The notes beneath the pieces were generated by a model, which was not told the origin of the DNA, made no database searches, and was given only the letters and a program-made list of their open reading frames with translations. The position numbers and the translations under genes are program-made. A stretch of DNA of 64,000 nt from Sulfurimonas sp. (GTDB lineage Bacteria; Campylobacterota; Campylobacteria; Campylobacterales; Sulfurimonadaceae), in the NCBI GenBank assembly GCA_002899765.1, contig PPDH01000039.1, positions 1 to 64,000 on the forward strand. Reading direction: 5' to 3'. Shown piece by piece: positions 1 to 10,943 of the stretch. The stretch's first letter is position 1; the number at the start of each line of letters is the position of its first letter.

Positions 1-138
1 TAAAAAATTATAACATTTACATGATTTCAAAAGGCTTTTTAAAATTTAAATTAGCTTAAATTATTGGTTGTTTGCGGGAATCTGCAAGTGGCTCTATTGA
101 TAAAATTATACACTTAATTTTAAGCACGGAGCCTTATT

Positions 139-537
139 TTGAAAAAAGTTTTTTTATCTCTTTTGTTTGTATCCATATCTATTTTTGCTTCCATAAAAAA
201 TGAAGAAGCATCACAGGAGCTACTTCTCTCAAATATACCTATAGTCGACATCAGAACACCAGGAGAATGGAAAGAAACCGGACTTTTAAAAGGTTCTATA
301 CCGATTATGCTTTTTGATGAAAAAGGAAAGTATGACCTTGAAGATTTTTTAAAAAAACTCAACAGTGCAGTTGATACGAAAAAGCCTTTTGCTCTTATCT
401 GCAGAACCGGAAGCAGAACGAAAATTTTAGCGCAGTTCTTATCGCAAAAAATGGGCTATGACGTAATAAACATTAAAAGCGGTATTTTATATGCTAAATT
501 TATGAAATTACCTATTTTGCCTTACCAATCTAACTAG
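139..537 (+). CDS. Rhodanese-like domain protein, probably exported
   Basis: TTG start, N-terminal signal-like MKKVFLSLLFVSISIFA, rhodanese-like 'VDIRTPGEWKETG' and active-site-like 'ICRTGSRT'. Confidence 0.8.
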   Translation: MKKVFLSLLFVSISIFASIKNEEASQELLLSNIPIVDIRTPGEWKETGLLKGSIPIMLFDEKGKYDLEDFLKKLNSAVDTKKPFALICRTGSRTKILAQFLSQKMGYDVINIKSGILYAKFMKLPILPYQSN

Positions 538-617
538 CTTTGCAATTTTTAAAATTTCTTTTTTACTTTTTTACAAGAGTTGCGCTCATATTTGCACTTA
601 TTGCATTCATAGCTTTT

Positions 618-3600
618 CTACTTTGGGCTCTGCTCTACGCTCTTTTTCTCTAAAACATCAGGTGCTTCTATCTTGTTAACCATGGCATAAAGAGTCGGTA
701 GATATATAAGATTTAAGAATGTTCCCCAAAGTAGTCCAAAGCCTAAAGATATAGCTATCGGCTGCAGTATAACCGCTTGCCCGCTTGCATAAAATATAAG
801 GGTTAAGAGTCCCAAAAATGTTGTTACGGATGTTATCACAATCGGACGGAGCCTTAATTTTGCACGATGTAAAAACTCCTCTACTTTATGCGTTCCATGT
901 AAAAAATCAAGCATTATTATCCCGTCATTTATTACAACACCCGCAAGTCCTAAGATTCCTATAATAGAAGGCATAGTGAGATTTATTCCAAGCAGTTTAT
1001 GCCCAAGAAGTGCACCTAAAGCGGAAAGCGGGATAACGCTCATAACCATGAGAACATACTTTACTTTTGAAAAAATAAGCAGCAAAGTAAGAAAAATCAA
1101 AAATATTGCAAAAAATATTGCTCTTTTCATGTCACTTTTAAGCTGTTCATTCTTCTCTTTTTCCCCTAGAAGCTCGACATTTACCCCCATCTTTTCTATC
1201 TCTTCAAGCGTAGGTTTTAACTTCTCTAGAACCTCTTCTGAAGTTATACTTCTTTTATCTATATTTGCAAAAACAGTTTTTATGATGTTTCCGTTTAGCT
1301 TGTTAATCTTTTCATAATCTCTAATTTCAGCAATATCTGCAATATCGGAGAGTTTTACATATCTGCCGTCTCCAAGAGCTATATTAAAGTCTAAGAAAGT
1401 CTCAATGCTGTCTTTTACACTATCTTCCGTTCTTATCTCCATTATGCCTAAATCATTAAAGGTAGTTCCCTGTTTTTGCTCTAAGAAATATGCGCTTAAT
1501 GTTTTTGCAACGCCCGCTTCACTAAGCCCCAAACTCTCTCCGTAAGAGTTAACTTTAACCTTGTACTCCATTTTTCCATATTTTATATTGTCGCTATAAT
1601 CTCTTATATATTTCATTTGAGCAAATTTGTCTTCTAATAGTTTTATCCCTTCTTGAAGTATGTCATCATTGCTTCCGGATAGATTAATCTGTATGTCACT
1701 TTTTATAAGACCTGGTTTATCTTCCATAACACCGAGATCTTCCATCTTGTACTTATCTTTATATACACTTATGATTTCTTTGGCTCTAGGCGAGAGTTCA
1801 AACGTCTGTTTTTGCCTAATCTTTTCAGGGTTGTCAAACTCAAAACTAAAATTTAAAACAGGATTTATATACTTGTCAATCCAGTTTGTATCTACCCTGT
1901 CATATAACTCCATTGTAATCATAAAAACGCTGTTGTTTCTTTGCGTCTCTCCAGAGAGACTTCTTCTGTAGCCTACAACGGAAGATATTCCCTTAAGAGA
2001 GAACTCCTCTGCATGTTCCATGAGTTTTGCCTCAATCTCTTTTGAAATTGCATAAGTGTCTTCTAGTGGAGTGTTAATATCTAATTTTGCAGATATATAG
2101 AGATAGTTCCCGTCAAAATTCGGAAAAAATTGAAATTTCATAGATTTTGCAGTATAAAAAGTTGCCAACGGGATTAAAATTATAAAAAGTAAAAGTGACA
2201 ATTTTTTATGGTGTAAAAAACGCAAAATCACTCTCTGATAAAGATTTTGAAACGGTACCCAACTAATAAAATTGTTGCTTTTTTTCAAAAACTCCTGTGC
2301 ATGAAGCGGTAAAAAAAAGAAACTCTCAATCAAAGAACCTATCAAAATTATAACTACGGTAATTGGAATAAGCAAAATAAAAAGAGCTATCTCTCCTTGC
2401 ATCATAAATATCGGTAAAAACGCTACTACCGTAGTAACCGTTGCAAGAGTTACGGGAAGAACCATCTCCTTTACTCCGGCTATTGCAGCATCGTAATTGT
2501 TCATTCCTTCATCTATATAACGCTGTATATTTTCGCTCACGACAATCGCATCATCGACAACAATACCTATAACGATAAGTCCTCCAAGCAAAGAGACGAT
2601 ATTGATAGAATATCCCATGTAGTAGATGCTTAAGAGTCCAATTATGAAAGAGAAAGGGATTCCAAGAGCTACAATGATTGCAATTCTTAGATTTATCAAG
2701 ATATACATTGAAAAAAAGACCAATATCAAACCAAACATCAAATTTGAAATAATAGTGTCAAGTCTCTCTTTTACGGGTTTTGAGCTATCTTGATAAAAAT
2801 CAAAATGAGCTCCCTCATAATTTTTTTCTATGCCCTTGACGTACTCTCTTAGCTCCTTAGACAGAACAAGCGAATCGCCGCTTACTCCCTTTGAGATAAC
2901 CAGTGAGATTGTTTTTTTATTGTTGTATGTTGCGAGAGTATCCGTCTGCGGGTACTCGATACTTACCTCAGCTATGTCGCCTAATTTTACAAATCTGCCA
3001 TCTATATCTAAAATGCTCTCTTTATACTCATCCGCATCTGCTTTTCCGTTTGCCGTAGATACATACGCGAAACTTCCTCTTTGTTCTATATTTCCTACGG
3101 GAAAGATGTATGAGAGATTTGCTATCGCTTTTTGTACACCTGCATGTGAGAGTTCATAAGCTAAAATAGCCTCTGAATTTAATTTAATAATTACCTCTTC
3201 ATTAGAGTCTCCGCGGATTAAAACCTCGCTGATATTTTTTAATTTTGCTATTTTGGATTTTATATCTTGTGCGATTACGGTAAGCTCGCCTATGGAGAGT
3301 CTGTCTGAAGAGATAGCAAGCCTTATGAGTGACCTTGTTTTATCAAGAAGTCTTGCAACCGGCTCATTCATATCCGATGGCAGATACTGCCTGCTAAGTG
3401 CGATAGCATCCTTTACGCGTCCGAGGGTTATCTCCTTGTTTGCACTATCGCTAAGTGTCAGAAGTATGGCAAAGGCTCCCGGCGTTATGGTAGTCTCCGT
3501 CTTGTCAATGCCGCTTATGTTGCTCAGTTCATCCTCTATATCACGAACTGCCATTTTGTCCATGACATTGGCACTTGTTCCCTTATAAGAACCGAGTACG

Positions 3601-3740
3601 CTGATTTTATCGAGCTCAACATCCGGAAAAATCTCTTTTGGAATATTTTTATAGGCATGTACTCCCATAAAAATCAAAAAAAACAAAAGCGCGTAGTTTA
3701 ATCTTGAGTTTTTTATAAAATATTCAATAAACTTAATCAA
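618..3740 (-). CDS. RND family (AcrB/HAE1-like) efflux transporter permease
   Basis: 1040 aa, 'IPKEIFPDVELDKISV' N-terminus, repeated TM blocks, 'GIVVDDAIVVSENI' and 'GVVINDGIIMLDFLH' motifs. Confidence 0.92.
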   Translation of the reverse strand: MIKFIEYFIKNSRLNYALLFFLIFMGVHAYKNIPKEIFPDVELDKISVLGSYKGTSANVMDKMAVRDIEDELSNISGIDKTETTITPGAFAILLTLSDSANKEITLGRVKDAIALSRQYLPSDMNEPVARLLDKTRSLIRLAISSDRLSIGELTVIAQDIKSKIAKLKNISEVLIRGDSNEEVIIKLNSEAILAYELSHAGVQKAIANLSYIFPVGNIEQRGSFAYVSTANGKADADEYKESILDIDGRFVKLGDIAEVSIEYPQTDTLATYNNKKTISLVISKGVSGDSLVLSKELREYVKGIEKNYEGAHFDFYQDSSKPVKERLDTIISNLMFGLILVFFSMYILINLRIAIIVALGIPFSFIIGLLSIYYMGYSINIVSLLGGLIVIGIVVDDAIVVSENIQRYIDEGMNNYDAAIAGVKEMVLPVTLATVTTVVAFLPIFMMQGEIALFILLIPITVVIILIGSLIESFFFLPLHAQEFLKKSNNFISWVPFQNLYQRVILRFLHHKKLSLLLFIILIPLATFYTAKSMKFQFFPNFDGNYLYISAKLDINTPLEDTYAISKEIEAKLMEHAEEFSLKGISSVVGYRRSLSGETQRNNSVFMITMELYDRVDTNWIDKYINPVLNFSFEFDNPEKIRQKQTFELSPRAKEIISVYKDKYKMEDLGVMEDKPGLIKSDIQINLSGSNDDILQEGIKLLEDKFAQMKYIRDYSDNIKYGKMEYKVKVNSYGESLGLSEAGVAKTLSAYFLEQKQGTTFNDLGIMEIRTEDSVKDSIETFLDFNIALGDGRYVKLSDIADIAEIRDYEKINKLNGNIIKTVFANIDKRSITSEEVLEKLKPTLEEIEKMGVNVELLGEKEKNEQLKSDMKRAIFFAIFLIFLTLLLIFSKVKYVLMVMSVIPLSALGALLGHKLLGINLTMPSIIGILGLAGVVINDGIIMLDFLHGTHKVEEFLHRAKLRLRPIVITSVTTFLGLLTLIFYASGQAVILQPIAISLGFGLLWGTFLNLIYLPTLYAMVNKIEAPDVLEKKSVEQSPK

Positions 3741-3750
3741 TGATTTACTC

Positions 3751-4224
3751 TTAAAGAAGCGATTTAATTACATTGCTTACACCTTGGTGCAGATTGTAAT
3801 TTGAGATAGGAAAATCAAGAGATTCATTTTCAAGGTTTACGGTATATCTTGCCAGATAATCGGCCAAAACTTCCAAATCAATAGATTCATATTTTTTACA
3901 TGTAGCCTCATCAAGCTTTGTCCTAAGCAAAACTCCAGCCTCATTTGATTTTTGAATCGTAAAAGCCAATGTTTTTAAACTTAGAAAATCACTCCATCTT
4001 AAAAAAAGCTCAGGAGTAAGTTCACTTTGAGGCACTCCTTCAGGAGAAAAAAGCATATTTGCATCTCTTAGCGGAATCAAAACACTCAGTATCGCGGCGC
4101 TAAATGGAACGACTTTATCCCTCCAAAAAGGAGATTCGTTTCTATTTTTCAACTCTGTTTCTAATGTTTGTAAAATTGTTTGTATATCTGCGCTTTTAAA
4201 AAGTTCATAACTCTCTAGTTTCAT
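3751..4224 (-). CDS. Hypothetical protein adjacent to RND gene
   Basis: 157 aa ORF, 10 nt upstream of the RND gene on the same strand. Confidence 0.6.
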   Translation of the reverse strand: MKLESYELFKSADIQTILQTLETELKNRNESPFWRDKVVPFSAAILSVLIPLRDANMLFSPEGVPQSELTPELFLRWSDFLSLKTLAFTIQKSNEAGVLLRTKLDEATCKKYESIDLEVLADYLARYTVNLENESLDFPISNYNLHQGVSNVIKSLL

Positions 4225-4313
4225 AGTTTTTTGCCACCGTATATTATAAATTTTATTGCTCTGGATTCTAGTATAATTTTGCTTTTAAGATACTTTTTTA
4301 TAGGTGTCAAACT

Positions 4314-5024
4314 TTGAAACTAAACAAAGGCTTTATCACAAATCTACTCGCTTCAACTCTTGTTGCTATATCTCTTCTTGTTGATGAAAATATAAGCGGC
4401 GTGTTTTTATACACCGGACTTTTTGCTCTCTCTGGAGCTCTCACAAACCAGCTTGCTATTCACATGTTGTTTGAAAAAGTGCCCCTTCTCTACGGTTCAG
4501 GGGTTATTCCTGCACGCTTTGAAGCTTTTAAGGAGTCTATTAAAAACCTGATGATGAGTCAGTTCTTTACAAAAGAGCAGCTCGATTACTTCTTTAAAAA
4601 TGAAGAAAAGAAGATAGATTTGGCACCTATCATAGAAAGTACCGACTTCTCTCCTGCTTTTGATGCACTTACAAAAACCGTCATGGAGTCCTCTTTTGGA
4701 GGGATGCTTGGCATGTTTGGAGGAGAGAGCGTGCTAGAAAATCTTCGCGAACCATTCTCTCTAAAGATGAAAAATGCCGTCGTAAAGATAGTAGAGAGTG
4801 AAACTTTTAACTATACTCTGCAAAACCATTTGAAGAACTCATCTCTAAGCGAAGATATGATTAAATCGATTGAAGATATTATAGAGATAAGACTAAACGA
4901 GTTGACGCCGTACATGGTTAAAGATATAGTACAACAACTCATAAAAGAACACCTATCATGGCTTGTCGTCTGGGGTGGAGTTTTTGGCGGACTTATAGGT
5001 CTTGTCAGTTCATTTGTATTATAA
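4314..5024 (+). CDS. DUF445-like membrane protein
   Basis: N- and C-terminal TM segments; 'ALTNQLAIHMLFEKVPLLYGSGVIPARFEAFKESI' is DUF445-like. Confidence 0.75.
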   Translation: MKLNKGFITNLLASTLVAISLLVDENISGVFLYTGLFALSGALTNQLAIHMLFEKVPLLYGSGVIPARFEAFKESIKNLMMSQFFTKEQLDYFFKNEEKKIDLAPIIESTDFSPAFDALTKTVMESSFGGMLGMFGGESVLENLREPFSLKMKNAVVKIVESETFNYTLQNHLKNSSLSEDMIKSIEDIIEIRLNELTPYMVKDIVQQLIKEHLSWLVVWGGVFGGLIGLVSSFVL

Positions 5025-5053
5025 TGCTAGGTGGAATTTTTCTCCTCTTAGCA

Positions 5054-5257
5054 CTATAAAACTTCTATCGTAACTTCAGCAACTTCTATAACATCCCCGC
5101 GAATAATTTTAGCTCTTTTTCTAAGCTCAACATCACCGTTTCTTCTTACATGTCCATCGGCTATAACCATTTTAGCTTCTGCTCCGCTATCAACTAAATC
5201 CAAAACTTTTAGAAGTTTATAAAGCTCTATGTACTCATCTTTTAAAATATATTTCAT
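5054..5257 (-). CDS. S4-like RNA-binding domain protein (YbcJ/YaaA type)
   Basis: 67 aa; 'LLKVLDLVDSGAEAKMVIADGHVRRNGDVELRKRAKIIRGDVIEV'. Confidence 0.8.
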   Translation of the reverse strand: MKYILKDEYIELYKLLKVLDLVDSGAEAKMVIADGHVRRNGDVELRKRAKIIRGDVIEVAEVTIEVL

Positions 5258-5263
5258 GTTTTA

Positions 5264-5812
5264 TCAAACTTCCTTGTCGATTATGTAAAAGCCCAAATCA
5301 TACATTGCTTTGTCTACCATTTCTATAGCTTTTTCCATGGTTCTTTGTGATATTTCAGGAAGTTCCCCTCCCCACATTGCTTCTGCTTCTTTAAATCCTT
5401 GAATCATTCCTTCACGCCCTGCACGTAGTTTGTCTTCATCTGTTCCTGCTCCGTTTATTACAAACTCGGCAATTCTCTGCGACGTCTTTTCTATACCGAA
5501 AAAACCATCTTCGCTTACAAGCTCAGCTGCTTCATCTTTTGAGAGCTCGGCTATAGGTTTTCCGTCATATCCGATATCTTTGAGAAAACTCTTAAACTCT
5601 TCATGCTGCTGCTTAAAACTGTCGTCCGCATTTGAAACACCGTCTTGAATAACGGCAGAGTTAAATGCCATGGCATTCGCATTTTGCCTAATCTGCTCTC
5701 TTATCTCTAGAGCTTCATCTTTTGATAATTTTTCGCTAAAAAGCGGCTTTATAACCGAACTCTTTGCTGCAGGTTCAAAAACCTGAGTACTTGAAGATAC
5801 TTGCATATTCAA
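5264..5812 (-). CDS. Hypothetical protein
   Basis: 182 aa ORF, same strand as and close to the S4 gene. Confidence 0.6.
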   Translation of the reverse strand: MNMQVSSSTQVFEPAAKSSVIKPLFSEKLSKDEALEIREQIRQNANAMAFNSAVIQDGVSNADDSFKQQHEEFKSFLKDIGYDGKPIAELSKDEAAELVSEDGFFGIEKTSQRIAEFVINGAGTDEDKLRAGREGMIQGFKEAEAMWGGELPEISQRTMEKAIEMVDKAMYDLGFYIIDKEV

Positions 5813-6030
5813 CTCCTTCTTTTTTATAATTACTTATATATCGGTTTAAAGTTAACTTATATAAAATTTTACTCTTTATACACAAATAGTAAAACTTTTG
5901 TTATAATGTTTTTGATGAAAGATTTGTGTGTGTGAGCTCATCTATTAGTATATTCTGCTAGACAAACGACTCCCCTATATTTTGACTCCACTTCCAAAGA
6001 AGTGAATTTTTACCAAAGAGGTAATACGAC

Positions 6031-6249
6031 ATGGCAGAATTGCTAGACGGAACTGTTAAATGGTTCAATGAAGAAAAAGGTTATGGTTTTATTCAACAAG
6101 AAAATGGCGGTAAGGATGTATTTGTACACTTTCGTCAAGTAAACAGAACGGGCCCGGGTCGCGTTTCTTTAGCTGAAGGTCAAAGAGTAACTTTTGAACT
6201 AGGCGAAGGACAAAAAGGTCCTCAAGCTGAGAACGTAACACCTTTATAG
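6031..6249 (+). CDS. Cold-shock domain protein (CspA family)
   Basis: '[28 protein letters not shown]'; RBS AAAGAGG upstream. Confidence 0.95.
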   Translation: MAELLDGTVKWFNEEKGYGFIQQENGGKDVFVHFRQVNRTGPGRVSLAEGQRVTFELGEGQKGPQAENVTPL

Positions 6250-6257
6250 GTTTTACT

Positions 6258-6278
6258 TTGCAGGCTTTTTGCCTGCAA
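6258..6278 (+). terminator. Hairpin after the cold-shock gene
   Basis: TTGCAGGC-TTTTT-GCCTGCAA, perfect 8-bp stem 9 nt after the stop codon. Confidence 0.65.
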
Positions 6279-6300
6279 CGTTTTATTACGCACTAAAGCT

Positions 6301-6325
6301 ACAAAACGAAGTTTCTTTAGAAAAA
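6301..6325 (+). repeat. 25-bp interspersed repeat, copy 1
   Basis: ACAAAACGAAGTTTCTTTAGAAAAA; exact reverse complement at 23770-23794. Confidence 0.8.
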
Positions 6326-6370
6326 ACTTGTTTTTCGAGATTCATAGAATATCTCATCTTTCAACTTAAC

Positions 6371-6787
6371 TCAAACACTCTTTAAAAAAACAAAACTCTT
6401 TTTAGCAAAACCGTTCTTTTCATAAAATTTATGAGCTTCTTCTCGTTGAAAACCTGATGACAACACTATATTTTTACACATTCCCATTTTTGCATAATCA
6501 TGTAAATATTCAAGCATCATTTTGCCGTAACCGCTGCCTCTATACTTCTCATCGGTAACTAAATCAAAAACAAAAAGATGTCTTTTGTGATAGAGATTTG
6601 TCTGCACGGCAACACCCGCATAACATATAAGAGCCTCCCCATCCATAATCCCAATCATTTTATACTCCATGCTTCTCATCTCATAGATTAGGTCTTCAAA
6701 CTCATCGTAGTCAAGTTCTGTGCGAAGCTGTGAGAGAACATCAAAAACCGTTACTAACTCTTTTAAGTCTAATTCTCTAATTTGCAT
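6371..6787 (-). CDS. GNAT family N-acetyltransferase
   Basis: 'VFDLVTDEKYRGSGYGKMMLEYLHDYAK...FYEKNGF'. Confidence 0.85.
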   Translation of the reverse strand: MQIRELDLKELVTVFDVLSQLRTELDYDEFEDLIYEMRSMEYKMIGIMDGEALICYAGVAVQTNLYHKRHLFVFDLVTDEKYRGSGYGKMMLEYLHDYAKMGMCKNIVLSSGFQREEAHKFYEKNGFAKKSFVFLKSV

Positions 6788-6871
6788 ATCTATACCAACT
6801 AAAATTAAATTAGAAAATATTACAAAAAATTCGCTACAATACAGCTAAATACGAGACGGAGATAAGTAGAA

Positions 6872-8275
6872 ATGGGTGTTAAAAATTTTGAAGTTATTAT
6901 CGTAGGAGCCGGCATATCAGGAACGGCATTGGCGTATGAACTGGCAAGATACACCGATATTAAATCTATCGGCATTATAGAAAAATATGAAGATATTGCC
7001 ACACTTAACTCATGTGCCTCAAGCAACTCCCAAACTATACATGTAGGAGATATTGAGACGAACTATACGCTTCAAAAGGCTGCAATTACAAAACGTACCG
7101 CAAAAATGGTAGAAAAGTACTGTTTAAGACATCATTATCAAAATGAGATAATATTTTCACACCAAAAAATGACTTTAGGTGTCGGTACAAAAGAGGTTGA
7201 ATTTTTACTCCACCGTTATGAAGAATTTTCAGAACTTTTTCCATATCTTGAGGTTTGGAACAAAGAAAAACTAAAAGAGCTTGAACCACGTGTTGTATTT
7301 GATGAAGAGGGCAATGAACGAAAAGAAGAGATAGTTGCAATAGGTGCTAAAAATCAATGGACAACCGTTGATTATCAAAAACTCTCAATCTCGTTTATAC
7401 AAAATGCAAAAAAAGAGAATGTAGAACTAGAGCTTTTTTTAAATACCAAAGTAGAAAGTATTGAGAAGAGCAAAAAACGCGGTTATGTAGTTAAAACAAA
7501 AAATAATACTTTTTATGCCGACTTTGTAGTTGTAGATGCCGGGGCACACTCACTTTTTTTGGCTCATAAAATGGGGTTTGGTTTAAATCTCGGTTGTCTG
7601 CCTATAGCCGGAAGTTTTTATATGACAAATGAGAAGATACTTAATGGCAAAGTTTACATGATTCAGAACCCGAAACTTCCCTTTGCTGCCCTTCACGGCG
7701 ACCCCGATGTTCTAGCGGGCGGCAATACTCGCTTCGGTCCTACTGCACTTATGCTTCCAAAACTTGAGCGCTATAAGAAGGGAACCTTTCTTGATTTTTT
7801 CAAAACACTTAGGTTTGACAAAAATATTGCCATGGCTCTTTGGAAACTTTTAAAAGAGCGTGATATTCGCGGATATATCTTTAAAAACTTTCTTTTTGAA
7901 CTACCTTTTTTTAATAAATATTTCTTTTTGAAAGATGCAAGAAAAATTGTTCCATCGCTTAAACTAGACGAGTTTAGGTATGCCAAGGGATTTGGCGGTG
8001 TTCGTCCTCAGGTGCTGAATAAAGATGAGCAGAGGCTTCTTCTGGGCGAGGCTTCCGTCTATACCGGGGAAGGTCTGATTTTCAACATGACGCCATCGCC
8101 GGGTGCGACTTCTTGTCTTGGAAATGCAGAGAGGGACTTAAAGTATATAGTCAAATATCTTGGAAAAAGTTTTGATGAAACCAAATTTAAAGATGAGCTA
8201 ACAGACGGTGATTACTGTGTTCTTCCTGAGCCGATAGCGTCGCAAAAAGCTATCGTAAATCTTATCAGAGCATAG
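6872..8275 (+). CDS. mqo: FAD-dependent malate:quinone oxidoreductase-like protein
   Basis: 'FEVIIVGAGISGTALAYELARY' Rossmann motif, 'SCASSNSQTIHVGDIETNYT', 'GEGLIFNMTPSPGATSCLGNAERD'. Confidence 0.8.
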   Translation: MGVKNFEVIIVGAGISGTALAYELARYTDIKSIGIIEKYEDIATLNSCASSNSQTIHVGDIETNYTLQKAAITKRTAKMVEKYCLRHHYQNEIIFSHQKMTLGVGTKEVEFLLHRYEEFSELFPYLEVWNKEKLKELEPRVVFDEEGNERKEEIVAIGAKNQWTTVDYQKLSISFIQNAKKENVELELFLNTKVESIEKSKKRGYVVKTKNNTFYADFVVVDAGAHSLFLAHKMGFGLNLGCLPIAGSFYMTNEKILNGKVYMIQNPKLPFAALHGDPDVLAGGNTRFGPTALMLPKLERYKKGTFLDFFKTLRFDKNIAMALWKLLKERDIRGYIFKNFLFELPFFNKYFFLKDARKIVPSLKLDEFRYAKGFGGVRPQVLNKDEQRLLLGEASVYTGEGLIFNMTPSPGATSCLGNAERDLKYIVKYLGKSFDETKFKDELTDGDYCVLPEPIASQKAIVNLIRA

Positions 8276-8451
8276 ATTCAAAGAACGGAAGAGAAGTATT
8301 TAAAAAGTGTGCATCAAGGCAAACCTGATGCTGATTTTTGGGATAAACCACACAGTAAAATATAAGGTTAAATCAGGCTTTAAACAACAATCGGCTATAA
8401 TCGCGAAAAAATAATAGGCAGATTAGATTTTGCCTAAGCGAGAGATAAACC

Positions 8452-10056
8452 ATGGTAACTGTACAAAATTTAATAATGCGTTATGGAAATAGAGTTATAT
8501 TTCAAGACATAAATCTTAAACTAGACCGTCATAAAAGATATGGTCTAATCGGTGCTAACGGTGCCGGAAAAACAACTTTCTTAAAGATACTCAGCGGTCA
8601 AATTAATGAGTATGAAGGCGAAGTTATAATCCCAAAAACAAATAAAGTCGGGATTTTAGAGCAAAATCAATATGCTTATGAAGATTTTACTATTGCCGAT
8701 GCAGTACTTTACGGAAACAAAAGATTATATAATGCAATCAAAGAAAAAGAGGTCATATATGCAACAGGTGACTTTGAAGATGACGCCGTAAACAACCGTC
8801 TTGCCGAGCTTGAGACTATCTGTGTAGAAGAAGACCCGACCTATGAGTACGATGTAAATATTGCAAAAATCTTAGAAAATGTCGGCATCCCTGCAAGCCA
8901 TCACAATGAACTTATGAGTACGCTTGACAGTGCAGATAAATTCAAAGTTCTTCTAGCGCAAGTTTTATATCCTAAACCTGATGTTCTATTTCTTGATGAG
9001 CCTACAAACAACCTTGACATTCAAACAATCAGCTGGCTAGAGCATGAACTTCAACGCCATGAGGGAACAATGGTAGTTATCTCTCATGACAGACACTTTT
9101 TAAATGCAGTCGTTACAAATATTCTTGATGTCGATTATCAAAAAATCCGTGAGTTTACAGGCAATTACGATGATTGGTATATTGCCGCAAACGTAATGGC
9201 AAAACAGCAAGAGCTTAACAATGCCAAAAAAGAGAAAGAGAAAGAACAGCTTGAAGCATTTGTGCGCCGTTTAAGCGCAAATGCTTCAAAAGCAAAACAG
9301 GCAACTTCAAGACAAAAACAGCTTGATAAACTGGTAATTGACGATATTAAACCATCTTCACGCCGTGACCCGAGTATTGTTTTTAAAGCAAAAAGAGTTA
9401 TGGGTGATGAAGCTCTTCAAATTACGGGAGTAAATCACTCTTACGGCGACAACGAGGTTTTAAAAGATATAACTTTAAAATTTGAACCTGACGAAAAAGT
9501 TGCTCTTATCGGTTCTAACGGTGTCGGTAAAACAACTCTTTTAAAGATTATTATGGAAGAGATGAAGCCTACAAGCGGAGAGATTCATTGGGGTGCTACT
9601 ATTGAGAACAGCTACTTTCCTCAAGATACGGCAGATATCATAAAAGGCGACGGAACGCTTTATGACTGGTTAAGAGGATTTGACCCAAAACGTGATATTG
9701 CAGAAATTAGAAACTGTTTGGGAAGAATGCTTTTTTCGGGCGAACAGCAGGAAAAATCTGTTGTAAGTATCTCAGGCGGTGAAAAACATAGAATGATGCT
9801 TTCTAAAATGATGTTAGAAGGCGGAAACTTTTTAGTTCTCGATGAACCTTCAAACCACCTTGACCTTGAAGCAATCGTAGCTCTCGGAGAAGCACTTTAC
9901 AACTTCAAAGGAAATGTTATCTGTGTATCACATGACCGTGAGCTTCTTGACGCATTTGCAAACCGCATTATAGAGCTTAGAGAAGACGGCAGTTACGTAG
10001 ATTTTAAAGGAAGTTATGAAGAGTTTGCAGAGGCAAAAGAGAAGGGTCTTATTTAG
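8452..10056 (+). CDS. ABC-F family ATPase
   Basis: Two Walker A (GANGAGKTT, GSNGVGKTT) and two signature/Walker B regions, no TM segments. Confidence 0.92.
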   Translation: MVTVQNLIMRYGNRVIFQDINLKLDRHKRYGLIGANGAGKTTFLKILSGQINEYEGEVIIPKTNKVGILEQNQYAYEDFTIADAVLYGNKRLYNAIKEKEVIYATGDFEDDAVNNRLAELETICVEEDPTYEYDVNIAKILENVGIPASHHNELMSTLDSADKFKVLLAQVLYPKPDVLFLDEPTNNLDIQTISWLEHELQRHEGTMVVISHDRHFLNAVVTNILDVDYQKIREFTGNYDDWYIAANVMAKQQELNNAKKEKEKEQLEAFVRRLSANASKAKQATSRQKQLDKLVIDDIKPSSRRDPSIVFKAKRVMGDEALQITGVNHSYGDNEVLKDITLKFEPDEKVALIGSNGVGKTTLLKIIMEEMKPTSGEIHWGATIENSYFPQDTADIIKGDGTLYDWLRGFDPKRDIAEIRNCLGRMLFSGEQQEKSVVSISGGEKHRMMLSKMMLEGGNFLVLDEPSNHLDLEAIVALGEALYNFKGNVICVSHDRELLDAFANRIIELREDGSYVDFKGSYEEFAEAKEKGLI

Positions 10057-10082
10057 CCGCTCTCACCTAAAACTTTTAGTGA

Positions 10083-10943
10083 GTGACTTTAAAAGGAAGC
10101 AAAATGCACAAATATAGAGATTATCTTGGTCTGGGAATTGCGGGCAACTTTGCTCTGCACCTTGCCCAAGCAGGCGAAGAGGAAGATTTTAAAGATATCA
10201 TTACAGCCGATGAAGCAGCTCCCAAGGGAATGTTCCCTTTTTATCTTCCTTTACATGTAGATAATGCAAAAGAGATTTTAAATACCTATCCCCTCTCAAG
10301 CTCTACAATCAAACTGCCAAACAAAGAGCTTAATATTCAAGCCGAACCTGAAGTTGCTCTTATCTGCAAACTTGAATATATAAATAACAAACTCTCTAAA
10401 ATCATCCCTACTCACTTTGGAGCTTATAATGACTGTTCTATCCGGGTTGCAGGTGCCTCCAAAATAAGTGATAAAAAAAACTGGGGCGAAAACTCAAAAG
10501 GACTCAGTGAAAACTTAATTAAAATAGATAAGTTCAGTGAGTGTGGAGTTATGGACGGTTACTCCATCTGCAGCTTTTTAAAAAGAGATGGTGAGCTCAA
10601 CGCCTACGGCGAAGATGTGGAACTTAAGGGTTATAGCTACTTCTATGAAAAACTCCAAGAGTGGATGATAGAGCAGATAAATACCCAGAGAGATTTTGGT
10701 CCGCTAGAGCCTTTAAGCGAATACATCGCGACATGTGAAAATCCATCAAATGCCATAATAAGCATCGGCGCTACAAGATACACTCCTTACGGTGAGAGCA
10801 CATTTTTAAAAGAGGGTGACGAAGTTTGTGTTGTGCTTTACGATCACACAAAGCTCTCTTTGGATGATGTGATCAAAAGCATTAAAGATGATAGCTTTCA
10901 AAGCCCGCATATGAATATATTAAGGCAAAAAGTCGTCTCATGA
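10083..10943 (+). CDS. DUF5718-like conserved protein
   Basis: 286 aa ORF in tight array with ABC-F and SUI1 genes. Confidence 0.6.
   Translation: MTLKGSKMHKYRDYLGLGIAGNFALHLAQAGEEEDFKDIITADEAAPKGMFPFYLPLHVDNAKEILNTYPLSSSTIKLPNKELNIQAEPEVALICKLEYINNKLSKIIPTHFGAYNDCSIRVAGASKISDKKNWGENSKGLSENLIKIDKFSECGVMDGYSICSFLKRDGELNAYGEDVELKGYSYFYEKLQEWMIEQINTQRDFGPLEPLSEYIATCENPSNAIISIGATRYTPYGESTFLKEGDEVCVVLYDHTKLSLDDVIKSIKDDSFQSPHMNILRQKVVS

Noticed and set aside
976-3588. Plus-strand ORFs inside the RND gene
   Set aside because: Ser/Leu-rich antisense translations typical of shadow ORFs.
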